Source: Sphingobacteriales bacterium
Lineage (GTDB): Bacteria; Bacteroidota; Bacteroidia; Chitinophagales; Chitinophagaceae
NCBI GenBank assembly: GCA_016219985.1
Contig: JACRJO010000038.1
Span: 1 to 47,374 of the forward strand
Direction of reading: 5' to 3'
Length of the DNA stretch: 47,374 nt
Shown here: positions 7,271 to 14,499 of the stretch, piece by piece
Position numbering within the stretch: position 1 is the stretch's first letter
How the letters are laid out: each line of letters opens with the position of its first letter
Made by a program: the position numbers and the translations under genes
Notes under the pieces: generated by a model
Told to the model about the DNA's origin: nothing
Seen by the model: the letters and a program-made list of their open reading frames with translations, nothing else
Database searches by the model: none

Positions 7271-9969
7271 CCTCTTCCGCTATTCTCAACATACCCCTTC
7301 AGTTCCTCGTTAAATTCCTGCTGGCCGATCAGGTCTTCGAGGGAAAGGTGCATCCGGTACTGCCAGTAATTTTTGGGATTGGCGGGATTGTTGATCCGTT
7401 CTTCCTGGGGTTTTTCCCTCCGCAGGGTTTCATTCATACCCAGGAGGTCCTGCAACTGGAAGATGCTCCACATGGCAGGAGAATACAGGTGCTGCATCAC
7501 GATGGCCCGGTTGATCCAGGCCTCGCAGAACTGGGGCGCCTGTCCCCATTGTCCCATCAGGTGATTGTAAAAATGCTGGGTTTTGTCCCGGTTTTCCTCC
7601 CACCATCCCCGGATCGTGCTCATATCGTGTGTGGAAGGTGTGATCACCGACATATAAGGCGCATCATTGGGATGGAAAAATTCCTTCTTTGGATCCTTGG
7701 GCATCCGCTGGATCTCCAGGCTCAGGATGCCGGTCTGTTTCATCACATCCGGTACGCAACCGGGCACCATGCCCAGGTCTTCCCCGCAAACCAGCATATT
7801 GGTGGCGGCTTTCAGCATGGGCAGTTTGTGCATGGCTTCCCTGAACCAGAAATCATCCTGCCTCCGGAAGAAATAATTGACATAGAGCTGTTTCAGTTTT
7901 TCCTGCACATGCGGGATCAGGTAACGGAAAGAAGAGGTTTTCTCCATCGCGATCCTGAAATGGTATTCCTGGCCCTGTGAGCCGGGCTCTTCGAAAAAGA
8001 GCACATTGGAAATCAGGTCGAATAAGCCCTGCTTCAGCCATTCATTTTCCGCCGTCTGTTCCAGCCCGGCAAAATGGGCTTCGACCTGAACCTGGGTGGT
8101 AAGACCCGGGGCCAGGTCAAGACTGCCGAATTCATTGGCCACCAGGAATTTTTCCTTTACCATGCCGGTACGGTCGCCAAAAATTTCGTAGAGTACTTCA
8201 TCGATAATAAAGGGACGGCAATAACGCTGGTAATCGAACCAGATGCCATGCTCGCCAAATTCATTAATATGTACCGGCAGGCAGGGAACAAAACGCCCCA
8301 TGATTCCCTGCAGGGCATGGGAAGGAATGCTCCAGATCCGGAAGAAACCTAAAATATGATCGATGCGGAAAGCGTCAAAATAATTACTCATTTGTTCGAA
8401 GCGCTGCTTCCACCAGGCAAATCCATCCTCCTGCATGCGCTTCCAGTTATAGGTGGGGAAGCCCCAGTTCTGCCCTACGGCTGCAAAATCGTCGGGGGGA
8501 GCGCCGGCCTGCCAGTCCATATTGTATAAATCGGGCGCTACCCAGGCATCACAGCCATAGCGGTAGATACCAATGGGAATATCTCCTTTCAGTACAATTC
8601 CTTTTTTATGGGCATAATCCACGGCTTCCTGCAATTGCAGGTGCAGGTGGTACTGGATGAAACAGTACAGGCCCAACTCCCGGGAAACGGGATTCCCGGG
8701 CAAAAAGAGTTGCTCGATTGCTGTTTTATCATAAGTGCCATGGGTTTCCCACTCACTGAAATGAGAAGTGCCATAGGTATCCCTGAAATAACAGAAAGCA
8801 GCATAAGGCTGGAGCCAGTGCTTATTGGCCTTGTAAAATTTCCGGTATTCGTCAGCGGAAAAGCAATCTTCCCCCATCACTTCGTACAGCTCTTTCAGCA
8901 CGGAGGTTTTGAATTTCAGGACGGTCTCATAATCCACCACCGGTAATTCATTTAGTTCCTTTTGTTTTTTCTTCAGGCTGCCTGATTGCGCGGCATATTC
9001 CTTGCCGGCCACTTTCGGCAGGTTGATAAACAGGGGATGGAGTGCGAAGGCGGAAATAGCGGCATAGGGATAAGAATCCAGCCAGCTATGGGTGGCGGTG
9101 GTATCATTGACCGGTAAGAGCTGGATCAGTTTTAATCCCGTGATGGCGGACCAGTCGACCAGCAGTTTAATATCGTTGAATTCACCAACGCCGAAACTGT
9201 TTTTGCTGCGCAGGCTGAAAACCGGTATGGCCACGCCCGCTCCTTTCCAGGTATCGTTGGGCAGGCGGGCGAACCCATCGTGCAGGATAGTTATTTTATG
9301 GCTGCCGGCTTCGGAGATCAGCAGCCGGTTATCCCCGTTTTCAAATTGAACAAGCCGGTTTTCCTTGCTGTTGTAAACAGCATATTTATAAGCGGCGGGG
9401 AAACTGGTTCCGGAAAGATCTAAACGCACTTCCCACCAGTTGTCTTTTCTTTCCAGCATCACCGGGTCTGTTTCTGACCAGCCCATCAACCGCTCACCGG
9501 CGCCACAGAGAACGATCACTTCATTCTTTTTTAGCAGGGGGGCTTTTACCCGGAAGATATGGGTGTGCTGTTTATCCGAACCGGCTTTGCCCTTTGTATG
9601 TTCGCCTTTCAGCAGGACATTATCGAAAGGGGCAGTGAAAAATGCATTTTCAAATTCGCCGGCATGATTCCAGGTATCGGTGACCTGTACTTCTTCCGTG
9701 TCTTTATGCAGGGAGGACAGGAGGCGGTCATTTCCCCATTCATGGATCCGTTCTCCGTCTTCATTCCTCAGAAAATACTTGTACCTGATTTTAGAGGGAG
9801 CGGTTTCCCTGTTTATTTCGAGGGTAACATGCCAGTATTCATCATTCAGGTAGTTCAGGCTGATGGCTTTGCCAGTATCATTATTACCCAACTCATCAAT
9901 ATTGCCTGTAATATGGAGACTCTGCCCATACCGGGTATGAAACCTTAAGTAAAACTGTAACTTTATCAC
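7267..9969 (-). CDS. malQ: 4-alpha-glucanotransferase with two CBM20 modules
   Basis: A GH77 enzyme of 900 residues that transfers alpha-1,4-glucan segments in maltodextrin and glycogen metabolism; probably cytoplasmic, as no signal peptide is seen. Two N-terminal starch-binding CBM20-like modules (about 1-115 and 130-240) precede the GH77 domain, which is why it is longer than E. coli MalQ (about 690). GH77 motifs are visible: RIDH (nucleophile region, near 535), GEDLG (acid/base region, near 728) and STHD near 780. The first codon is GTG at 9969; no better ATG fits the CBM20 start HTRYGQSLHITGN. It stands alone with no adjacent mal genes. Confidence 0.95.
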   Translation of the reverse strand: MIKLQFYLRFHTRYGQSLHITGNIDELGNNDTGKAISLNYLNDEYWHVTLEINRETAPSKIRYKYFLRNEDGERIHEWGNDRLLSSLHKDTEEVQVTDTWNHAGEFENAFFTAPFDNVLLKGEHTKGKAGSDKQHTHIFRVKAPLLKKNEVIVLCGAGERLMGWSETDPVMLERKDNWWEVRLDLSGTSFPAAYKYAVYNSKENRLVQFENGDNRLLISEAGSHKITILHDGFARLPNDTWKGAGVAIPVFSLRSKNSFGVGEFNDIKLLVDWSAITGLKLIQLLPVNDTTATHSWLDSYPYAAISAFALHPLFINLPKVAGKEYAAQSGSLKKKQKELNELPVVDYETVLKFKTSVLKELYEVMGEDCFSADEYRKFYKANKHWLQPYAAFCYFRDTYGTSHFSEWETHGTYDKTAIEQLFLPGNPVSRELGLYCFIQYHLHLQLQEAVDYAHKKGIVLKGDIPIGIYRYGCDAWVAPDLYNMDWQAGAPPDDFAAVGQNWGFPTYNWKRMQEDGFAWWKQRFEQMSNYFDAFRIDHILGFFRIWSIPSHALQGIMGRFVPCLPVHINEFGEHGIWFDYQRYCRPFIIDEVLYEIFGDRTGMVKEKFLVANEFGSLDLAPGLTTQVQVEAHFAGLEQTAENEWLKQGLFDLISNVLFFEEPGSQGQEYHFRIAMEKTSSFRYLIPHVQEKLKQLYVNYFFRRQDDFWFREAMHKLPMLKAATNMLVCGEDLGMVPGCVPDVMKQTGILSLEIQRMPKDPKKEFFHPNDAPYMSVITPSTHDMSTIRGWWEENRDKTQHFYNHLMGQWGQAPQFCEAWINRAIVMQHLYSPAMWSIFQLQDLLGMNETLRREKPQEERINNPANPKNYWQYRMHLSLEDLIGQQEFNEELKGYVENSGRG

Positions 9970-10097
9970 AATCGTTAGATCTGGAGTTCTGAAAACAAAT
10001 TATTGTGTTTTATCAACACATTATTACGAAAGTAGGTAAAATCAGCATTAAACCTCAGAAATTCAGGGTATTTTTATAAAAAACGGGATACAATCAT

Positions 10098-10619
10098 ATG
10101 ATTTTTAGCTACAAAGGATGGAGAAGGGTTTTTTTGTTCTGTTTTGGCCTCTTCCTGGGCACGGCTTTTTGTATGAAGTGGATGGAGGCCGATTTCCGGG
10201 TCAGCGATCAGCTTTTCACCATGATCGGGCTCGAGATCAGCTATGATAAGGCCAGGGTCATGGAGATTTTCAGCCAGCTGGATGATAAGGTAAGGACCAT
10301 CCTCTCCTATCACCTGTATTTTGATTTTGCCTTTATGGCGGGAGTGTACACCGGGATCGCTTCTCTTTGCATGATGGCCCGGTACCGCGTCCGCAACCGG
10401 TTTACCCGGCAGTTGCTGCTGTTCCTGGCGGTTCTGCAGGTACTGGCTTTGGGCTGTGATGTACGCGAAAACCTGTATTTGCTTTCCTGGTTACCAGGGC
10501 GGGTTATCGGGGATGAATTCGGCCTGTATCACGGCATTGTTTTTCTCAAATGGGCCCTTGCTTTAGCCGGGGCTGTCCTGTCCATTCCGTTGCAGTTCAG
10601 GAAAAGGATGGACGGGTAG
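10098..10619 (+). CDS. Hypothetical four-helix membrane protein
   Basis: 173 residues, not recognised. A cytoplasmic MIFSYKGWRR start is followed by a hydrophobic helix at about 10-25, a soluble loop (about 30-70) and three more hydrophobic segments near 75-92, 105-120 and 145-163. A positively charged C-terminus (FRKRMDG) suggests the tail is inside. The stop is followed at 10632 by the promoter of the next small gene. Two TATTTTTA-like stretches upstream could be its promoter but are weak. No partner is evident. Confidence 0.75.
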   Translation: MIFSYKGWRRVFLFCFGLFLGTAFCMKWMEADFRVSDQLFTMIGLEISYDKARVMEIFSQLDDKVRTILSYHLYFDFAFMAGVYTGIASLCMMARYRVRNRFTRQLLLFLAVLQVLALGCDVRENLYLLSWLPGRVIGDEFGLYHGIVFLKWALALAGAVLSIPLQFRKRMDG

Positions 10620-10631
10620 AAAAAACAGTTT

Positions 10632-10660
10632 TTTGATTCAGGTCCCCGCCCTTATTTTTG
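10632..10660 (+). promoter_or_regulatory. Promoter of the 51-residue membrane peptide (TTTG-N17-TATTTTTG)
   Basis: TTTG at 10632-10635 and TATTTTTG at 10653-10660, with a 17-base spacer, match the Bacteroidota sigma-A promoter form. The ATG lies 17 bases further on at 10678. Confidence 0.65.
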
Positions 10661-10677
10661 CGTAAAATTTTAAAGAA

Positions 10678-10833
10678 ATGGAGCAAACAAAAAAGCATAC
10701 AGGTCTTTGGTGGCTGGCTTTCTTAGCCAGCACAGCCTTATTAGTTTACATGATCATTACCCACAATGAATGGCTGACCCTGACCCTGCCCTTTGTGACC
10801 ACTTCTTTTGTGAAGGCCATGGATATCATGTAA
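10678..10833 (+). CDS. Small single-span membrane protein (51 aa)
   Basis: A 51-codon frame: a short basic N-terminus (MEQTKKHTG), one hydrophobic helix of about 20 residues (WWLAFLASTALLVYMII), then a mixed tail ending KAMDIM. It has its own well-formed promoter 17 bases upstream and a hairpin with a T-rich tail downstream at 10865-10890, so it looks like a complete transcription unit. I do not recognise the family. A function cannot be given. Confidence 0.65.
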   Translation: MEQTKKHTGLWWLAFLASTALLVYMIITHNEWLTLTLPFVTTSFVKAMDIM

Positions 10834-10864
10834 TATTCATACCGGATCGTATATATTTGACAGT

Positions 10865-10890
10865 CCCGCCCAGCGCGGGCTTATTTTTAT
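10865..10890 (+). terminator. Intrinsic terminator after the 51-residue gene
   Basis: CCCGC at 10865-10869 pairs with GCGGG at 10875-10879 around a 5-base loop, followed by TTATTTTTAT. Confidence 0.7.
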
Positions 10891-10900
10891 AAATCCGGCA

Positions 10901-10908
10901 TATTTTTG
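10901..10908 (+). promoter_or_regulatory. -7 box for the YqaE-like gene (TATTTTTG)
   Basis: TATTTTTG matches TAnnTTTG and lies 28 bases before the ATG at 10937. No clear TTTG -33 box is found at the right spacing. Confidence 0.55.
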
Positions 10909-10936
10909 GTGCATTCAATCCTTAAACGCTATACTT

Positions 10937-11344
10937 ATGAGACCATATGTACTTCTCCTCCTGGCTTTATTAGTAACCGGTGCTGTTCAATCACCCGCCA
11001 TGGCTGCGGTGGTGGTTCCTGTTACGGCAACCGCCGAACCCGATCCGGCCAAGGTAAAGGCGGCGGTGGATGAATTCAACAGCCTGTCCCGTAAAGAAAA
11101 GCGCAGCCGCATTAAGGAAGTAAAAAAAGAACTTCGGGCTTTCAGGGCGGCCCAAAAAGCCGGAAAAGAAGCGGATACCGATACGGTGTTGCTCGTCATC
11201 CTGGCCATCCTCCTGCCCCCGCTGGCCGTTTATTTATATGAAGGGGAGATCAACAATCGTTTCTGGATCAGCCTGATCCTGACCCTGCTGGGCTGGTTGC
11301 CGGGAATTATTTATGCGTTGGTGCTGATCCTGGGAAAACACTAA
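10937..11344 (+). CDS. YqaE/Pmp3-family membrane protein with N-terminal extension
   Basis: 135 residues. A hydrophobic signal or helix at 1-27 (MRPYVLLLLALLVTG) leads to a charged Lys/Arg/Glu-rich helical region (about 48-78), then the Pmp3 (UPF0057) domain: LLVILAILLPPLAVYL and FWISLILTLLGWLPGIIYAL, two transmembrane helices with the family Pro pair. Stand-alone Pmp3 proteins are about 55 residues and affect membrane potential and cation tolerance in yeast. The long N-terminal extension is a form I associate with Bacteroidota; its role is unknown. Confidence 0.85.
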   Translation: MRPYVLLLLALLVTGAVQSPAMAAVVVPVTATAEPDPAKVKAAVDEFNSLSRKEKRSRIKEVKKELRAFRAAQKAGKEADTDTVLLVILAILLPPLAVYLYEGEINNRFWISLILTLLGWLPGIIYALVLILGKH

Positions 11345-11348
11345 GTAG

Positions 11349-11369
11349 CCTGCCTGCCGGACAGGCAGG
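11349..11369. repeat. Perfect palindromic hairpin CCTGCCTG/CAGGCAGG
   Basis: An 8-bp stem (11349-11356 with 11362-11369) and loop CCGGA, 4 bases after the yqaE-like stop. It runs directly into a heptad tract. Probably a 3'-end structure; there is no T-run. Confidence 0.6.
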
Positions 11370-11403
11370 TCTGTAGTTAGTAGTCTTAAGTCTGTAGTCT
11401 GCT
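11369..11403. repeat. Heptad tandem repeat GTCTGTA-like x5
   Basis: Units GTCTGTA, GTTAGTA, GTCTTAA, GTCTGTA, GTCTGCT in register. It marks the left edge of the AT-rich immunity-like island. Nothing else is seen in 11404-11541. Confidence 0.75.
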
Positions 11404-11541
11404 TCGTAATCTGGCAGGGTATATGGTACAGGCTGCAATAAAGAAAGATTTTTATATCCGGTCACTGGCCTTAAAACAGCCAATGCAATTGATATTTAGC
11501 CTGATTTATACTTCTAAATTGGTTATTGCTGCAACAATCAG

Positions 11542-11916
11542 CTAACTGAAAAAATCAATATTGTTGTTATAATTTTCAAACTCCCACCCAAAGTGTTTTG
11601 TTAGATCGCCTGTTATTTTATCCCAAGTTCCTTCCGGAATTGCAGCAACTATCCTTTTCAGGTATGATTCAAAACTCAAATAATCAAACTCACTAGTAAC
11701 CATTCTTCTTGAACCAGATAAATAGGGGAATGATTTTAATTGGTCTTCGACCCATTTCAAATTGCATATAGTTAAACTGAAAATATCTGCCTTATTAACT
11801 CCTGTTTCTCCAATTTCCAATTCAATAAAAATTTGGGTTGCTGTATCAGCAGGGAAAACATAGCTTTCCAAATCATAAACATCTGGGGATGATATAGACT
11901 TTATTTCAACTTTCAT
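11542..11916 (-). CDS. Imm8-family immunity protein (orphan)
   Basis: 124 residues, the usual length of Imm8 proteins, which neutralise toxin domains of polymorphic (Rhs, contact-dependent or type VI) toxins. The opening MKVEIKSISSPDVYDLESY, the middle FSLTICNLKWVEDQL and the C-terminal region with WDKITGDLTKHFGWEFE fit the family pattern as I recall it. No signal peptide, so cytoplasmic. No toxin or Rhs gene lies nearby, so it is an orphan. It is AT-rich compared with flanking housekeeping genes. A promoter-like TATCTTAG lies 56 bases upstream within the repeat at 11940-12012. Confidence 0.8.
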   Translation of the reverse strand: MKVEIKSISSPDVYDLESYVFPADTATQIFIELEIGETGVNKADIFSLTICNLKWVEDQLKSFPYLSGSRRMVTSEFDYLSFESYLKRIVAAIPEGTWDKITGDLTKHFGWEFENYNNNIDFFS

Positions 11917-11939
11917 TTACTGATTTTTAAACTATTCCG

Positions 11940-12012
11940 TTCCGGCCTGGTTGTCGCTGGTGCAGGCCCTCCTAAGATAAGAAATCTTCAGCCAGGCCCC
12001 GGGAGGAAACAA
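11940..12012 (-). repeat. Cassette-spacing repeat, degenerate copy D
   Basis: On the minus strand it reads from a conserved TTGTTTCCTCCCGG element (11999-12012), through TTTCTTATCTTAGGAGGG, to a GC-rich CAGGCC/GGCCTG stem. The TANNTTAG box is at 11972-11979. It lacks the 57-bp block found in copies A and B. Confidence 0.6.
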
Positions 12013-12034
12013 GGTAATTGCTTCATGCTATTTG

Positions 12035-12514
12035 CTATTGTTGCAATGCAACACTAAAATTAATCTCCTCTATATTGGGTACTATTTTTTGTTTTAAAAG
12101 TTCAATTTTCTTTTTTAATAACTCGATGGAATCTTTATCGGTTGTCGTATCTATAGGGTAACATCCTTCCAGCGATTCATCTCTTTCGGCATTTCCTATC
12201 CAGTCAGTAACAAGCTCTATATATGCTTCAACTACTTCTTTTGTGGTTGACACGTTATAAGTATCTAAATACATCGGGGGAAAGTCGCCTGCAATAACCC
12301 ATAGTAAATTATCTTCTGAACTTTGGCTATTTTCAATTTCAAACAGGAATATGCAAACTGCATAACCAATATTTGTAAACAGCCACCTATTATAAATTTC
12401 TTTGCACCATGGGTGTTCAATTAGATACTTTTTTGCTTCTTCAACCAGAGGGTAAACCTCTGAGTAAAATTCAACCGAAGAATGAATACTATTTATGTTA
12501 ACTGGATAATTCAT
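12035..12514 (-). CDS. Putative cytoplasmic immunity protein (DUF4826-like)
   Basis: 159 residues, no signal peptide. The segment LLWVIAGDFPPMYLDTYNV (about 85-103) recalls the W-v-x-G-D-x-P-x-x-Y motif of DUF4826-type and other immunity-like proteins, followed by a helix (EVVEAYIELVTDWI) and a coiled-coil-like Lys/Glu/Leu stretch near 131-145. Its position next to Imm8, the AT-rich composition and the flanking repeats support an immunity role, but this is inference. The promoter-like TACTTTAG lies 34 bases upstream at 12548-12555. Confidence 0.65.
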   Translation of the reverse strand: MNYPVNINSIHSSVEFYSEVYPLVEEAKKYLIEHPWCKEIYNRWLFTNIGYAVCIFLFEIENSQSSEDNLLWVIAGDFPPMYLDTYNVSTTKEVVEAYIELVTDWIGNAERDESLEGCYPIDTTTDKDSIELLKKKIELLKQKIVPNIEEINFSVALQQ

Positions 12515-12519
12515 GATTA

Positions 12520-12643
12520 ACCCCCTGTTCGTAGTGTTCTACCCCCACTAAAGTAAGAAAATTGTTTCGACTGCCGGCCCTGGCCACAGGCTCAGACCCG
12601 CTACTTTACTGTTGAAGGAGCGGGAACGCTACGAACAGCGGGG
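12520..12643 (-). repeat. Cassette-spacing repeat, copy A, with terminal inverted repeats
   Basis: The ends are inverted copies: CCCCCTGTTCGTAGTGTTC near 12522-12540 and GAACGCTACGAACAGCGGGG at 12624-12643. Inside are the TANNTTAG box (minus strand TACTTTAG, 12548-12555) and a 57-bp block at 12587-12643 that is identical to 13564-13620 in copy B. No transposase is near, so it behaves like a small non-autonomous repeat or a cassette boundary. Confidence 0.8.
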
Positions 12644-12679
12644 TGTGTTTTTTAAGTGGAAAGCTCCGGGAGGCAACAA

Positions 12680-13423
12680 TCAAGGTGCAAACGAAACGTT
12701 TGCTCCTTGATGTGTAGATGTATCTTGAACAGGAACGCCTATCTTCTCCTTATAGTCACTTCTGATTCTCGGCAAACTTGTAAATCTTAATTTCCTTGAA
12801 TAATTTCCATAAATCCACTTGTACCTGGAATTAAATAATGGGAAAGTAAAATTGGTAAATCCATTTTTTAGATTATTATTCAACCAATTCATATAAATTG
12901 TAAATACTTCCTTGATTTTTTCCTGGTCATTATTTATTATCTTATTGCCAATTGCATCATAGAGTATTGGGTATGGCGAATACATGAATACTGCAAATTG
13001 ACCAAAGCAAATTAAATTTATATGGTATAATGCCATTACCTGAATACTTAGTTTGTCCTTTGAAAAGTTATTTCCATGTTTTTTATAGGCGGCAGGACTA
13101 TAACATTTAATAGGAATACAGGAAACTGAACTGTCGTACGCGTAGCTGAATAAATCCTTGATTAATTGAATTTTTATATTGTAATCAGCGGTATATAAAA
13201 AATTGTATTTGAAGGGATTGCATTGGGTTTCATCTTTGGTCGTTTTTGACTCTTTAATTATCAGGCTATAATTACTGGTTTTACATTCACATTTTATTTT
13301 TAAGGCATATAATGTGTCGGGTACTGATGTGAAATCGTTGCAGGGGTTTTTATTTGCAATTTGTGATAAACAGTTTGGTAAACTACCGAAGACTAAGATT
13401 GAATATATTAATAAGAATTTCAT
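12680..13423 (-). CDS. Hypothetical secreted protein in the immunity-like array
   Basis: 247 residues, not recognised with confidence. A signal peptide (MKFLLIYSILVFG...CLSQ, about 21 residues) predicts export. The mature part is Lys/Asn/Tyr-rich, in line with the AT-rich codons, and contains four Cys between 28 and 70 and SIQVMALYHINLICF near 127. That segment reminds me of periplasmic immunity-like proteins of Bacteroidota, but I cannot confirm it. The stop at 12680 is followed directly by the conserved CTCCGGGAGGCAACAA element (12664-12679), and copy B of the repeat lies upstream. Confidence 0.65.
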   Translation of the reverse strand: MKFLLIYSILVFGSLPNCLSQIANKNPCNDFTSVPDTLYALKIKCECKTSNYSLIIKESKTTKDETQCNPFKYNFLYTADYNIKIQLIKDLFSYAYDSSVSCIPIKCYSPAAYKKHGNNFSKDKLSIQVMALYHINLICFGQFAVFMYSPYPILYDAIGNKIINNDQEKIKEVFTIYMNWLNNNLKNGFTNFTFPLFNSRYKWIYGNYSRKLRFTSLPRIRSDYKEKIGVPVQDTSTHQGANVSFAP

Positions 13424-13473
13424 TGATTTTGGTTTAACATCCTGAGAAGGGGCTCAATTTATTTTTTCTATCA

Positions 13474-13620
13474 GCTGTTAGTTGTGATTTGCTTTCTCCT
13501 CCTAAAATAAGAAAATTGTATCGACTGCTGGGGGGGATGATTTTTTGAGGCGGACCTGAGCCGCAGGCTCAGACCCGCTACTTTACTGTTGAAGGAGCGG
13601 GAACGCTACGAACAGCGGGG
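13474..13620 (-). repeat. Cassette-spacing repeat, copy B
   Basis: It shares the 57-bp block (13564-13620) exactly with copy A and the CTTTCTCCTCCTAAAATA segment with copy C. The left terminus GCTGTTAGTTGTG is a degraded inverted copy of the right terminus CGCTACGAACAGCGGGG. The minus-strand box TATTTTAG is at 13502-13509. A central hairpin pairs GCGGACCTGAGCC with GGCTCAGACCCGC. Confidence 0.8.
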
Positions 13621-13744
13621 AATGCCGGTTCTATCTTAGCCGGCCGGTGCCTTAAAGCAATACGGGCCGGAATTGTTTTGCAATTGGGTGGGGTTTTTAT
13701 GTAGGAGATTCCGGGAGGAAGCAAAAACAAAAAACAGTTCCCAG

Positions 13745-14314
13745 CTACTCATTTTCAATACTACCACAGGTTACATCAGGTGCCGGATAGTAGCCAATAC
13801 CCACATTTGTAACTACTCTTTTATACTTAGCCAGATTACCCTTACAGAAGTAATAATGTGCGGCTTTCTGTCTCTCATCAATTATATACTCTGGATATTG
13901 ATTATCTCCTTTCTTACCAAATAGTATAAGATTATATTTAGTCAATACAGAAAGTACTTCTTTAGTAAGCGGAAAACTTTTGTCACGCCAGAAAAAAAGT
14001 TTTCCATCTTTTTCAAAATAACGTGAAGGGAATAGCCCATAACTGCCTGCTTTTACGCTATCACGTAAAAGTAGTTTGCTGCCAAATTTACCAATCCTCA
14101 CAACAAGCAATTCATCGTTATCTTCCAGCAACATTGCAGAGATAGAAAACACAGAATCCTTCTTGTAAAGTTTGCACGATTTAGAAAAATCAAGAATAGC
14201 ATTTTGAATAGCTTCCTTCGAATCTCCCCTTTCCACCAATAATTTTCTAAAAGAACTGCACCCAACTATTGTAAAAATAGTAATCACAAGAGCAAAATAA
14301 AATATAGGTCTCAT
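13745..14314 (-). CDS. Hypothetical lipoprotein in the immunity-like array
   Basis: 189 residues with a lipoprotein signal: a hydrophobic 4-17 stretch and lipobox IVGC, Cys at 19. The mature part is a mixed alpha/beta sequence with DNDELLVVRIG near 70, KDGKLFFWRDKSFPLT near 107 and a Cys near 168. The family is not recognised; the general layout resembles small Bacteroidota immunity lipoproteins that guard against exported toxins (inference). Copy C of the repeat lies upstream, with a TATTTTAG box 67 bases before the ATG; CCGGGAGGAAGCAA (13711-13724) lies shortly after the stop. Confidence 0.65.
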   Translation of the reverse strand: MRPIFYFALVITIFTIVGCSSFRKLLVERGDSKEAIQNAILDFSKSCKLYKKDSVFSISAMLLEDNDELLVVRIGKFGSKLLLRDSVKAGSYGLFPSRYFEKDGKLFFWRDKSFPLTKEVLSVLTKYNLILFGKKGDNQYPEYIIDERQKAAHYYFCKGNLAKYKRVVTNVGIGYYPAPDVTCGSIENE

Positions 14315-14349
14315 TGCACAGTCTTTTTAAATTTAATCTCCTTTTATAC

Positions 14350-14450
14350 TCAGCTGTTAGTAGTGTTTTGCTTTCTCCTCCTAAAATAGGAAAAATTGCA
14401 TCAACGCGGAGCTGGTCCGCAGGCCCAGGCCAGCCACGAAGGACAGCACA
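14350..14450 (-). repeat. Cassette-spacing repeat, copy C (truncated)
   Basis: CAGCTGTTAGTAGTG at 14351-14365 and GCTTTCTCCTCCTAAAATA at 14370-14388 match copy B. After about 14400 the sequence diverges into a different GC-rich stem (GCTGGTCC...GGCCAGC), and the 57-bp block is missing. It abuts the rplT terminator, marking the right edge of the island. Confidence 0.65.
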
Positions 14451-14451
14451 T

Positions 14452-14479
14452 AAAAAAAGCCCGGGATCTCCGGGCTTTT
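14452..14479 (-). terminator. rplT terminator
   Basis: On the minus strand a GCCCGG/CCGGGC stem (14459-14464 with 14470-14475) is followed by TTTTTTTAT, 21 bases after the rplT stop. Confidence 0.85.
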
Positions 14480-14499
14480 GAAATAGATATATAAGAAGC

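Noticed and set aside
157..10053. 12-base match TCAGCATTAAAC upstream of ndk (157-168) and of the 10098 gene (10042-10053)
   Set aside because: Only two copies and no shared neighbouring sequence; a 12-base match can arise by chance at this scale.
12587..12643. 57-bp repeat considered as a coding fragment of an Rhs toxin
   Set aside because: Translations in the forward frames are short or lack Rhs-like motifs, and the reverse frames hit stops within 15 codons.
11542..14450. Array considered as an integron
   Set aside because: No integron integrase gene is present, and the repeats do not show the attC core-site pair; they also carry promoters, which integron cassettes usually lack.
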